Origin: Aestuariibius sp. HNIBRBA575
Lineage (GTDB): Bacteria; Pseudomonadota; Alphaproteobacteria; Rhodobacterales; Rhodobacteraceae
DNA length: 64,000 nucleotides
Direction of reading: 5' to 3'
NCBI RefSeq assembly: GCF_040932005.1
Contig: NZ_CP162414.1
Coordinates: 833,501-897,500, forward strand
Shown: positions 8,894 through 16,355 of the stretch, piece by piece
How positions within the stretch are numbered: position 1 is the stretch's first letter
Layout of the letters: the number at the start of each line of letters is the position of its first letter
Notes under the pieces: generated by a model
Told to the model about the DNA's origin: nothing
Seen by the model: only the letters and a program-made list of their open reading frames with translations
Database searches by the model: none
Made by a program: the position numbers and the translations under genes

Positions 8894-9531
8894 ACAAATC
8901 GGAAAAGTTTTGGAATCAATCCGCCAGCAGCTATGACAAAACAGAAGAGAAATTTGAGTTCATTCATAGTCGCAGCCGCGAATACGCAAAGAGGCATCTG
9001 AAGGATACCGACATTGTGTTGGATTACGGATGTGGAACAGGTACGACCGCTTGCGAGATCTCCGGCTTGGTCAAGAGCGTGCGCGCGATTGATATCTCAA
9101 CCGCGATGATTGAAATCGCAAAGGCAAAGGCCGCGACAGGCGGCATTATCAACATTGATTTCGAGAAATCTGACATCTTCGATGAAAAGTTCGAGAATGG
9201 TTCATTCGATGTGGTGTTGGCATTCAACGTGCTGCACACGGTGCCTGATCCGGAAAGTGTAGTGCAAAGAACGGTTGATCTGCTGAAACCTGGCGGATTG
9301 ATTATTTCTGTAACACCTTGCTTGGGCAGTAAAAAGTCAGCCTTGGTTGCGCTACAAATTCTGTTGGTCAGAGCGTTGTTAAGAGTTGGGGTTATCCCAG
9401 TCCCCATTCGACAGCTTAAGAGTGCAGACTTGGACGATTTGATGGATGATCAAAGACTGCAGGTCATTGAGACTGAGGAAATTTTCAAGGGTGCATCTAG
9501 CTATTTTATGGTTGCAAAGAAGGTATCCTAG
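8890..9531 (+). CDS. Class I SAM-dependent methyltransferase
   Basis: 213 residues. Motif I VLDYGCGTGT lies at residues 43-52; the acidic end of strand 2 is VRAIDISTAMIE; motif IV DVVLAFNVLHTVPDP is near residue 103, and LLKPGGLIIS follows. The fold is that of small-molecule methyltransferases. It is coupled to the MFS exporter by ATGA overlap, under a divergent LysR regulator, which suggests modification plus export of one compound. The gene is AT-richer and uses AAA/GAA/ATT more than its neighbours, consistent with recent acquisition. The acceptor substrate is not predictable here. Confidence 0.88.
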   Translation: MNKSEKFWNQSASSYDKTEEKFEFIHSRSREYAKRHLKDTDIVLDYGCGTGTTACEISGLVKSVRAIDISTAMIEIAKAKAATGGIINIDFEKSDIFDEKFENGSFDVVLAFNVLHTVPDPESVVQRTVDLLKPGGLIISVTPCLGSKKSALVALQILLVRALLRVGVIPVPIRQLKSADLDDLMDDQRLQVIETEEIFKGASSYFMVAKKVS

Positions 9532-10058
9532 TGACGTGCCCGGCGAGGGCACGCAGCCCCCGAATTCTGTTGGAAATTGCCCTTAGTTTTTTACACCGGT
9601 CGCGATCTGTGTTCCCTCTAGATGTCGTGTTTCGCCCCACAGAAAGCTAAGGGTCGTTCGAGCCGCCACAGCGAAAGCCCGGTTTGTCCGCAACCCGTTA
9701 GTTGCACTTACAATCCTTTCAGTGTCGTGAACGAATGGCCGGTGCCGTTCACCAATTCAGAACGGGCCTACAAACTCGCTGCAGCGAAATAGGAATGAGA
9801 GCCCACCTTGACCGATGCTGCGCAACGCAAGAACGTCGGCTTTTACGGCTTGATCGAAACCGTTTCAAACTCGTGGGGCACTTGCCATATGAATGCGCTT
9901 GGCTGATACCCATGCCCCCCAAAAAATGGGTCGTTCAAAAAACGGCCTTACCTTATCATCCCATTCTCTGCCGATATGACTTTCGACAAGATCGTGTGGT
10001 TGAATTACTCTTTCGAGATTTGACGTCGAAGGGGGCAGTCTTTTGAAGAACAGCATGA
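9532..10058 (+). other. Noncoding tract after the methyltransferase
   Basis: 527 bases with no convincing gene. A 7-bp hairpin (CGTGCCC at 9535-9541, GGGCACG at 9547-9553) directly follows the methyltransferase stop but lacks a T-run, so it is at best a weak terminator. A frame at 9702-10046 starts with TTG, is Arg/Cys-rich and has no family features. A segment around 9720-9830 containing CTGCAGCGAA reads like decayed intergenic repeat sequence. Confidence 0.5.
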
Positions 10059-10919
10059 TCATCCAGCTGCTGCGCTGGTGCCTTCGATCAAGCCTCTCGT
10101 GCCTTTGAATGCTTCATAGAGATGGTCCATTAATGCGCGCACGCGTGGGTTCTTTCGAACATCGTCATGGGTCAGAACCCAGATTTCCATATCGGGCACC
10201 TGCGGAATTTCAGCGACGCGGGTGAGGCCCTGGCTTTTGTCTCCGGCAAAACAAGGCAGCAAACCAATACCCTGCCCACGCTCCAGCATCCGAACGACGG
10301 CACCGATTGAGTTGCATCGCAAAACCGGTCGAGCCTGTAGCTGTGGTGCGCGCGCAGGGGGGTAATCCAATGCAATCCACCGATCTATCTCAGGACGATC
10401 GGCGAGGTAGTCAGGGGAGGCATAGGCCGCGAGTGGACTATCTGCGACCTTGCGGCCAAATGCCTGTTCCGGCGGGTCACGGGTTATCCGCACGACCACG
10501 TCGGCTTCAAGTCGTCTCAGGTCGCTTAATGTCGCCGTCGTGTCGACCAACACTTCGACCAATGGATGTAGTTCCATGAAGGCAGACAATGGTTCGGCCA
10601 GCACTGCAAGGAACAAGTCTTCGAGTACTGACAATCGCACAGTTCCTGCCAGTCCGCCTTGTTTGGCGAAAGCCATCCGGTCGATGGCCGCGATGTTGTC
10701 ACCGACGACATCCGTGAGGTCGGCAACAGCCTGCGCAAAGCTGGTCAGCTCATAGCCGGTGCGCGTGCGTTCAAACAGCGTATGGCCCATTTCGGCTTCC
10801 AGACTTCTGATCCGGCGCGAGACTGTCGCGTGGGTCGTTCCGAGCTTCTCGGCCGCTTCACGCACAGAGCGCGCACCAATCATGGCGTGAAAAATGCGCA
10901 AGTCATCCCAATTTTTCAT
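10059..10919 (-). CDS. LysR-family transcriptional regulator (second of three)
   Basis: 286 residues from the ATG at 10919 (MKNWDDLRIFHAM); an upstream GTG at 10937 would add six residues. The winged helix occupies about residues 1-60, with TTHATVSRRIRSLEAEMG as the recognition helix. The ATVSRR core and the NWDDL start place it in the same subgroup as the regulator at 12060-12947. It is divergent from a two-gene operon of unknown function, and TGGATA-type repeats fill the 92-base spacer. It most likely controls that operon and itself. Confidence 0.88.
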   Translation of the reverse strand: MKNWDDLRIFHAMIGARSVREAAEKLGTTHATVSRRIRSLEAEMGHTLFERTRTGYELTSFAQAVADLTDVVGDNIAAIDRMAFAKQGGLAGTVRLSVLEDLFLAVLAEPLSAFMELHPLVEVLVDTTATLSDLRRLEADVVVRITRDPPEQAFGRKVADSPLAAYASPDYLADRPEIDRWIALDYPPARAPQLQARPVLRCNSIGAVVRMLERGQGIGLLPCFAGDKSQGLTRVAEIPQVPDMEIWVLTHDDVRKNPRVRALMDHLYEAFKGTRGLIEGTSAAAG

Positions 10920-10928
10920 GGTGCAAAT

Positions 10929-10986
10929 ATTATCCACTATGTCTCAAATTTGGATAATTTATATACATCTCGCCAATGGATATCCA
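10929..10986. promoter_or_regulatory. TGGATA repeat cluster between LysR 2 and its divergent operon
   Basis: An 8-bp perfect inverted repeat ATTATCCA-N14-TGGATAAT spans 10929-10958. A 10-bp palindrome TGGATATCCA follows at 10977-10986. The TGGATA half-site thus occurs four times in 58 bases, between the LysR ATG and the next gene. This is a strong positional candidate for the LysR operator. Confidence 0.55.
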
Positions 10987-11011
10987 GTCAGAACACAAAC
11001 TGGAGCGCGCC

Positions 11012-11311
11012 ATGACCTACGAAGTCACACTTATTGACGCCGATATCCGCGACCCATTGGATGGGGAAATGCGGTTGGGCCTGACCTATGACGGCAAAAC
11101 CGCATGTGAAGTCGCCTACAAATGGGATGACACAAGTTTTTCGGCAGTCTTCCACGGACATGCACCGTCACTTCCCGTGCCGGCACATCCTGCCACCTTC
11201 ATCGAACGGCCGATTGCAGCCATTCAGGCGGTCAGGTCGGGAAAACACAAACGACCCAGCGATGTCTTTGCCGATCATCGCGTTTTCATTTCACTCGACA
11301 CAAAGGACTAA
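11012..11311 (+). CDS. Small protein of unknown function
   Basis: 99 residues from the ATG at 11012, after GGAG at 11002-11005; an upstream in-frame start at 10976 would lie in the operator region. There is no signal peptide and no membrane segment. The sequence is mixed polar (TYEVTLIDADIRDPLDG, then FHGHAPSLPVPAHPATF) and I do not recognise a family. It is the first gene after the LysR 2 control region. Four bases separate its TAA from the secreted protein, so they form one operon. Confidence 0.6.
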   Translation: MTYEVTLIDADIRDPLDGEMRLGLTYDGKTACEVAYKWDDTSFSAVFHGHAPSLPVPAHPATFIERPIAAIQAVRSGKHKRPSDVFADHRVFISLDTKD

Positions 11312-11315
11312 GATC

Positions 11316-11987
11316 ATGATCAAGAAATCCACACTCATTGCCAGCGCTGTGTTGGCTCTGTCTTCCTCTGCTGCTTTTGCTGGGCAAGTCGGGGTTGTCG
11401 GGCTCTATGCCGGGGACGCCGTTCTGAACGACGAAGCAGTCGCTAACCTCGGCTGTGCCATCCATCGTGAAGGATCTATCATGGCTGCGCAGGGCAAACT
11501 GGAGTTCGATCTGACCCAGCCGGACAAGTTCGTCGTTCTTGATTGCGGGGAGGGCGTTTTGGGCAACACTGCCCGGAGGCAAGCGACATCAGACTTGTTT
11601 TCCGATGGCACAGCGATAGCAATCTTCGAAGGCGCGTTGATCAATTTTCCGATCGACGCTGTGGATGGCGACGTGGCGCAACGGCAGTACGTTTTGAAAG
11701 TCGGCTATTATAACAACGCCGATGTTGACGCCCGAGAGCAGGACCTGACCGCGCTGAACATGATGGCGCAATCCCTTGATGGCCGCTGGATTAATGAGTC
11801 TTTTCTTCAGGTTCACGCTGCTGACGGAATTCCAACTCCGGACGAGGTGGTTGTCATTCACTATGAAAGTGCAGAAGTGGCCGACCAGTTTCGGGCGGCA
11901 AACACGGGTATCCTAGAGGAAGTATCAGCCTTCAACGATGCGCACTTGACGTCATTCACTTACTTGGTTGGGTCGGCGTCACGCTAA
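11316..11987 (+). CDS. Secreted protein of unknown function
   Basis: 223 residues from the ATG at 11316, following AAAGGA. It has a textbook Sec signal peptide (MIKKSTLIASAVLALSSSAAFA, cleavage before GQVG). The mature protein has two cysteines (in NLGCAIH and LDCGEG). The C-terminal part, PTPDEVVVIHYESAEVADQF onwards, resembles the strand-helix pattern of small ferredoxin-like (EthD/ABM/DUF1330-type) folds, but this is only a resemblance. It is in an operon with the 99-residue protein under LysR 2. Location is periplasmic or extracellular; the function is unknown. Confidence 0.65.
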   Translation: MIKKSTLIASAVLALSSSAAFAGQVGVVGLYAGDAVLNDEAVANLGCAIHREGSIMAAQGKLEFDLTQPDKFVVLDCGEGVLGNTARRQATSDLFSDGTAIAIFEGALINFPIDAVDGDVAQRQYVLKVGYYNNADVDAREQDLTALNMMAQSLDGRWINESFLQVHAADGIPTPDEVVVIHYESAEVADQFRAANTGILEEVSAFNDAHLTSFTYLVGSASR

Positions 11988-12059
11988 GGCAAATCTATTT
12001 GGCCAGTTGTCCATGTGGCCGCTGGCCAGCCACTGCATTCTTCAAGCAAGATTGTTCTC

Positions 12060-12947
12060 TCATTCGCCAGTTGGGAAAAACCGCGGCCGCATGGCTGTCA
12101 GACCATCAATCAGCACCCGCTTAACTTGGGATATCCTTTTGCTGGATCGCGTGTCGGAATTTGCCAAGACCCAAAGCTCCGTTTCCAAAGGGCTGGCAAG
12201 CTTGCTGAGCAATGTTAGCCTTGGTGTGCCGTCGCCGATCACCCGCGGAAGATGCGCCACACCAAAGCCCTGTGCCGCCATAGCTGCTTTGGACGGAAAA
12301 CCATAGACAAAGTGACATGGGCTTGCCGGGTCAAAATAACGGCGCGCCCAATCGGGAAACGCTCCATCACGTTCGGTTGTCAGGATGGGTGCCATGACAG
12401 TCGTTTCTTCATCAACCTGTGCGTTGATGACCCTGGCCAAATCCGCGCTAGAATAAAACCCCCAAGCGCTCTGAGTGACTTTTTGGCCAATCAGGTCAGG
12501 ATCGGGAGAGCTTGTAAAGCGCACGGCGATGTCTGCCTTTCGGCCTGGCAGGTCAGAGAATTGATCCTCAATGAGGAATATCAAACGAATGTCTGGCGCA
12601 AGACGGGGCAGATCTTTCAGGGCTTCGGCGACAAACCCTTCGACAGTGCCCGTGGGCACAGAGATATGAACGGGTCCCGACAAGTCCGAACTATGGGCAG
12701 TGGCAACGCGCAGAGCTTCGTCATGGAGCACCTCCATCTGTTCAGCCTGCGCGGCCACCTGCGCGCATATTGGGGTGGGCCGCCAGCTTAGCCCGCTACG
12801 ATCGACCAGTGCCACACCAAGGTTCCGTTCAATCTCAGCTATGCGCCGAGAGATCGTTGCATGACTTAGCCCAAGGTCTGTTGCGGCTGTTCCTGCATTC
12901 CCGCTGCGAAAAACGGCCAAAACAATTTTGAGATCATCCCAGTTCAT
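12060..12947 (-). CDS. LysR-family transcriptional regulator (third of three)
   Basis: 295 residues from the ATG at 12947 (MNWDDLKIVLAVFRSGN), the usual start of this subgroup. The winged helix has LSHATISRRIAEIERNLG. The effector domain carries SVPTGTVEGFVAEAL and DIAVRFTSSPDPDLIGQKV. It is divergent from an SDR oxidoreductase and a small membrane protein, which it probably regulates. Its similarity to the regulator at 10059-10919 suggests a common ancestor for the two modules. Confidence 0.88.
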   Translation of the reverse strand: MNWDDLKIVLAVFRSGNAGTAATDLGLSHATISRRIAEIERNLGVALVDRSGLSWRPTPICAQVAAQAEQMEVLHDEALRVATAHSSDLSGPVHISVPTGTVEGFVAEALKDLPRLAPDIRLIFLIEDQFSDLPGRKADIAVRFTSSPDPDLIGQKVTQSAWGFYSSADLARVINAQVDEETTVMAPILTTERDGAFPDWARRYFDPASPCHFVYGFPSKAAMAAQGFGVAHLPRVIGDGTPRLTLLSKLASPLETELWVLANSDTRSSKRISQVKRVLIDGLTAMRPRFFPTGE

Positions 12948-12974
12948 CCCAGCTTCGTACATTTTTGCACCAAA

Positions 12975-13000
12975 ATTGTCAACTTCTGTCCATTGATAAT
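12975..13000. promoter_or_regulatory. Inverted repeat between LysR 3 and the SDR gene
   Basis: ATTGTCAA-N10-TTGATAAT is an 8-bp inverted repeat with one mismatch. It lies 28 bases upstream of the LysR start and 46 upstream of the SDR start, a natural place for a LysR operator. Confidence 0.4.
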
Positions 13001-13045
13001 CGGAGCGTGGGCGCTGACATTTTGACAAACAACTTGGAGAAGTTA

Positions 13046-13852
13046 ATGAAAGACCCACAAAAATATGGCGAATGGGCCGTGGTCACCGGCGCAAGTTCCG
13101 GCATCGGGCGGCAATTCGCAATCGGACTGGCCAAACAGGGGATGAAAGTCATCCTTGTCGCTCGCTCAGCCGATGCTTTGACACGAACAGCCACGCAGGA
13201 CATTCGGACAGAAACCAAGGTGATTTCCGCCGATTTAGCGACACAAGAGGGCCGCGATTTACTGTTGCAAGAGATCGCGGTGCTGGATGTTGGCCTGTTT
13301 GTCCACTCGGCCGGGAATGCCTATGTCGGTCCCTATCTTGATGCGCCGGACCATATGGATGAAGGGCTTATTGCCATTCATGTTTCCGCAACGGCCCATC
13401 TGACCCGCGCAATTTCGCAACGGTTAGTGGCGCGCGGCGGCGGCGGGATTATCCTGATCAGTTCCGTCTTTGGGATGTTCCCGATGCCATTTTCCAGCGT
13501 TTACGGCGCGGCCAAGGCGTTCATTCTTAACCTCGGTGAAGCGCTGGCAGTTGAGCTGAGGGACAAGAATATCGATGTTCTATCCGTCGCTCCCGGCGGC
13601 ACAAAGACCCGCATGGGTGACCAACTTGGAGAGGTCATCGACCTCAAAAAAATGTCCATGCCAATGGGCGACCCCGCCGTTGTCGCCCAAGAGAGCCTAG
13701 CGGCACTCGGGCAGCGCACCACGATTGTACCGGCACGGAAAAACCGCCTTATGACACGTATGGCTCGACTGATGCCCCGGAACATGGTGACAAAACAGTT
13801 TGGCAAGATGCTTGAATCTGCCTTGATCACTCAACCCCAATCGGAGACTTGA
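13046..13852 (+). CDS. SDR-family NAD(P)-dependent oxidoreductase
   Basis: 268 residues from the ATG at 13046, after TTGGAGAAG. The cofactor motif TGASSGIG is at residues 14-21, NAG appears as SAG near 88-90, and the catalytic set is Ser about 140 (LISS), Tyr153 and Lys157 (YGAAK). This is a classical short-chain dehydrogenase of the DltE/YqjQ-like type. The C-terminal tail (NRLMTRMARLMPRNMVTKQFGKML) is basic and amphipathic and may touch the membrane. It is followed after one base by a membrane protein gene. The substrate is unknown. Confidence 0.88.
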   Translation: MKDPQKYGEWAVVTGASSGIGRQFAIGLAKQGMKVILVARSADALTRTATQDIRTETKVISADLATQEGRDLLLQEIAVLDVGLFVHSAGNAYVGPYLDAPDHMDEGLIAIHVSATAHLTRAISQRLVARGGGGIILISSVFGMFPMPFSSVYGAAKAFILNLGEALAVELRDKNIDVLSVAPGGTKTRMGDQLGEVIDLKKMSMPMGDPAVVAQESLAALGQRTTIVPARKNRLMTRMARLMPRNMVTKQFGKMLESALITQPQSET

Positions 13853-13853
13853 A

Positions 13854-14240
13854 ATGCTGGGAATGATGAAAGAAAGCAGACACTTGCCAACCCACGTAAA
13901 GCTCTGGATGGCGGTGATGGTTCTCACCTTTGCCGCGCAGGCGTTCTACCTTGATAGCCAATTGCATGTGATCAATCTGGTCACGTTTCTGATCACGGTT
14001 GGCATCTTTGCGCCATTGTCATTCAACCTGACCGGCAACATTAACGTGCTTGCCGCCACGCATTTCATCGCTTGGCCGACGGTGCTGGCCTACGGTGTTC
14101 ATCAGGTTTATCTGGGCCAAGGGCCAGCAGAACCTGTTGCGATGGCTGTGCTTATGGCCGCTTATGGCGTGTTTTTTGTTTCGCTGGTGCTGGACTACCG
14201 GATCCTGCTTCAGGAGCTGTCAAAATCGCGGCCCCAATAG
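13854..14240 (+). CDS. Small integral membrane protein
   Basis: 128 residues with four likely membrane segments: LWMAVMVLTFAAQAFYL, VINLVTFLITVGIFAPL, VLAATHFIAWPTVLAYGV and AVLMAAYGVFFVSLVLDY. No known motif is visible. The ATG is one base past the SDR stop, so the pair is co-translated under LysR 3. It may be a membrane partner of the SDR; the sequence gives no further function. Confidence 0.65.
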   Translation: MLGMMKESRHLPTHVKLWMAVMVLTFAAQAFYLDSQLHVINLVTFLITVGIFAPLSFNLTGNINVLAATHFIAWPTVLAYGVHQVYLGQGPAEPVAMAVLMAAYGVFFVSLVLDYRILLQELSKSRPQ

Positions 14241-14930
14241 GGTTATGTAGCGAAACTACTGTTCCGATTGTAGCGATGATTCTGTCTAGGCACGCAAACC
14301 CGTCGAGATCGGTATCTCGATGGGAAACAGTGTGAAGCTGACTGAATTTGACGGACTCGATAGGGAACGGGTCAGAACAAAGCGAACATTAGAGAAGCTG
14401 CAGCGAATGCTCACTTTGTCCCGCATCTGAGTTGTCTGATTCAGTTGTGGCGAAAGTGCAGTGTCGATCCGGACCAGATCGGTGTCGTTGAACGAAGCTT
14501 CGACGACTTGCGTTGCATCGCAACAAAAGGTGTGCCGCAGATGCGAAGGAGTGCTGCGTTAGTAAAGACTGAAAACCCAAGGTCGGCAAAGTCCGCAAAG
14601 CCGTCATCCGGTGTGTTTATCACAACATAAGGACCTAGTGGGTTTTCAAGGCAATTGCATTGGACGTGGCTTCATCTCTGGTAAACGCGGCTATGTCTGG
14701 GGGCAACCGTCCCGAATCGGTGGGGGTTAAAGTGGCAATTCGGGTCTAATTCGAAAATCGGGCGCGAAATTTAACCGTATTTTCCGCCACTTCCCCCCTA
14801 AAACCCGCAGAAATCTGCAATTAAGCGGCATTTGCTGCATCTGCATTCTTTTCTTGGCGCGGGTTTCGCGCAATAGTTCACGAAGGAAAAGCAGGGGAAA
14901 CCTGCAAAAACAACCAACTGGGGGTTCCAC
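14241..14930 (+). other. Noncoding tract between the accessory block and ihfB
   Basis: 690 bases without a convincing gene. Short frames exist on both strands near 14441-14630 but lack ribosome sites and family features. A near-perfect inverted repeat (GTCGTTGAA-N6-TTCGACGAC) lies near 14485-14508. CTGCAGCGAA appears again near 14400, as in the 9532-10058 tract. The last 150-200 bases are probably the native ihfB leader and promoter. The rest may be decayed sequence at the block's right edge. Confidence 0.45.
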
Positions 14931-15212
14931 ATGATCCGTTCGGAACTAATTCAAAAGATCGCCGACGAAAATCCGCATCTGTATCAGCGGGACGTCGAAA
15001 AGATTGTGAACACGATTTTCGACGAAATCACCAATGCCATGTCCAGTGGCGATCGGGTTGAATTGCGCGGCTTTGGCGCGTTTTCGGTCAAACAACGCGA
15101 CGCACGTGTCGGCCGAAATCCGCGCACGGGCGAGTCTGTTGAGGTCGATGAGAAACATGTTCCGTTTTTCAAGACCGGTAAGCTCTTGCGCGACAGGCTG
15201 AACGGCGGATAA
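14931..15212 (+). CDS. ihfB: Integration host factor subunit beta
   Basis: 93 residues, full length, HU/IHF family: [19 protein letters not shown] dimerisation helices, then [26 protein letters not shown] with the DNA-bending beta arm (RNPRTG near residues 63-68). With IhfA it bends DNA at specific sites. It starts after TGGGGGTTCC. In related genomes it usually follows rpsA directly, so the 8.6 kb of intervening sequence is notable. A LapA-type gene follows nine bases after the stop. Confidence 0.95.
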   Translation: MIRSELIQKIADENPHLYQRDVEKIVNTIFDEITNAMSSGDRVELRGFGAFSVKQRDARVGRNPRTGESVEVDEKHVPFFKTGKLLRDRLNGG

Positions 15213-15221
15213 ACAAGCGCT

Positions 15222-15572
15222 ATGCGTTATATTCGTTACGGCTTCTGGGCCATTGTGGCTATCTGTCTGATTGCGGTCGGATTAGCTAATCGTGGGTTGG
15301 TGACATTGCGCGCCATGCCTGAATTCTTGGCTGACTTGCTGGGCATGTCCCCAGTGATCGAACTGCCTTTATATGTGGTCATTGCGGCCTCCGTTGGGGT
15401 TGGCCTGTTGGTCGGCTTCATGTGGGAATGGCTGCGCGAACATCGTTTCCGCGCCGAAGCAAAATCCCAAACACGTGCGGCCAAAGGTCTGCGTCGTGAA
15501 GTGGACCGGCTGAAGGCCGAGAAACATGAAGGCAAAGACGAGGTTCTGGCGCTGCTGGAGCAGTCCAGCTAA
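15222..15572 (+). CDS. LapA-domain (DUF1049) membrane protein
   Basis: 116 residues with two membrane segments (GFWAIVAICLIAVGLANRG and LPLYVVIAASVGVGLLVGFMWEWL), then a charged helical tail likely to form a cytoplasmic coiled coil (LRREVDRLKAEK). This is the layout of LapA/YciS-like proteins. In E. coli the relative acts with LapB in lipopolysaccharide assembly; that role is not established here. It sits between ihfB and trpF in an apparent operon. Confidence 0.8.
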   Translation: MRYIRYGFWAIVAICLIAVGLANRGLVTLRAMPEFLADLLGMSPVIELPLYVVIAASVGVGLLVGFMWEWLREHRFRAEAKSQTRAAKGLRREVDRLKAEKHEGKDEVLALLEQSS

Positions 15573-15575
15573 GCC

Positions 15576-16223
15576 ATGTCGACCGATGTGAAAGTGAAAA
15601 TTTGCGGGCTGAAAACTCCGCAGATGGTGAGCGCTGCGGCAGATGCTGGTGCGGCCTATATCGGCTTTGTCTTTTTCCCAAAATCCCCGCGTGCTGTCAG
15701 CACTACGGATGCTGCTGCGTTGGCGGTGGACGTGCCTATGGGCATTGCCAAGGTGGCGCTGGTGGTCAATGCGGATGACGCGCAGCTGGATGCGATCACC
15801 GATCAGGTGCCGCTGGATATGTTGCAGCTGCATGGCAGCGAAAGCCCCGAACGCGTGGCGGAAATCAAAGCCCGTTATGGATTGCCGGTGATGAAAGCCA
15901 TCGGTGTGCGTGACGTCGCGGATTTGCCGCAAATCGATGCTTATGCCCAGGTGGCGGATCAATTGCTGATTGATGCCAAAGCCCCCAAAGGCGCAGATCT
16001 GCCGGGCGGCAACGGGCTGGCCTTTGATTGGACGCTGCTGGCGGATCGCAAATATTGGACCAAACCGTGGATGTTGGCCGGGGGGCTGACCCCTGACAAC
16101 GTGGCCGAAGCCGTGCGTCGCACCGGTGCGAAACAGATCGATGTGTCCACTGGCGTCGAATCTGCACCCGGCATCAAAGACGCAGCATTGATCGATGCCT
16201 TTGTGCGCGCCGCCAAGGCCTGA
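15576..16223 (+). CDS. trpF: Phosphoribosylanthranilate isomerase
   Basis: 215 residues of TrpF. The [11 protein letters not shown] start holds the catalytic Cys of the KICG motif, [10 protein letters not shown] follows, and the phosphate-binding end includes [11 protein letters not shown] and a catalytic-type Asp in [16 protein letters not shown]. It converts phosphoribosylanthranilate to CdRP in tryptophan synthesis. The ATG is three bases after the lapA-like stop, and trpB follows after 132 bases. Confidence 0.95.
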   Translation: MSTDVKVKICGLKTPQMVSAAADAGAAYIGFVFFPKSPRAVSTTDAAALAVDVPMGIAKVALVVNADDAQLDAITDQVPLDMLQLHGSESPERVAEIKARYGLPVMKAIGVRDVADLPQIDAYAQVADQLLIDAKAPKGADLPGGNGLAFDWTLLADRKYWTKPWMLAGGLTPDNVAEAVRRTGAKQIDVSTGVESAPGIKDAALIDAFVRAAKA

Positions 16224-16304
16224 TCGCGCGCCAAGCCCCAATCACCATTATTCATCCCAAGAACATACATGTCCGTGTGTTTTTGCCACCCCAGAGCCTT
16301 GCCC

Positions 16305-16320
16305 CGCCCCAGAGGGGGCG
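16305..16320 (+). promoter_or_regulatory. Small hairpin in the trpF-trpB spacer
   Basis: CGCCCC-AGAG-GGGGCG is a perfect 6-bp stem with a 4-base loop, 36 bases before the trpB ATG. It has no T-run, so it is more likely a processing or translational element than a terminator. Confidence 0.3.
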
Positions 16321-16355
16321 CTAGGTCTGTTTGGTATCCGCACCAGGAGAGCAAA

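Noticed and set aside
9702..10046. A 114-residue plus-strand frame
   Set aside because: TTG start without ribosome site, Arg/Cys-rich, no recognisable motif, and embedded in noncoding, repeat-like sequence.
15369..16241. A 290-residue minus-strand frame over trpF
   Set aside because: His/Gln/Arg-rich antisense shadow of trpF and the lapA-like gene, with no family features.
16269..16355. N-terminal extension of TrpB or a Trp-rich leader peptide
   Set aside because: The extension is not conserved in TrpB and has only one Trp. The ATG at 16356 has a good AGGAGA site and gives the family's normal start.
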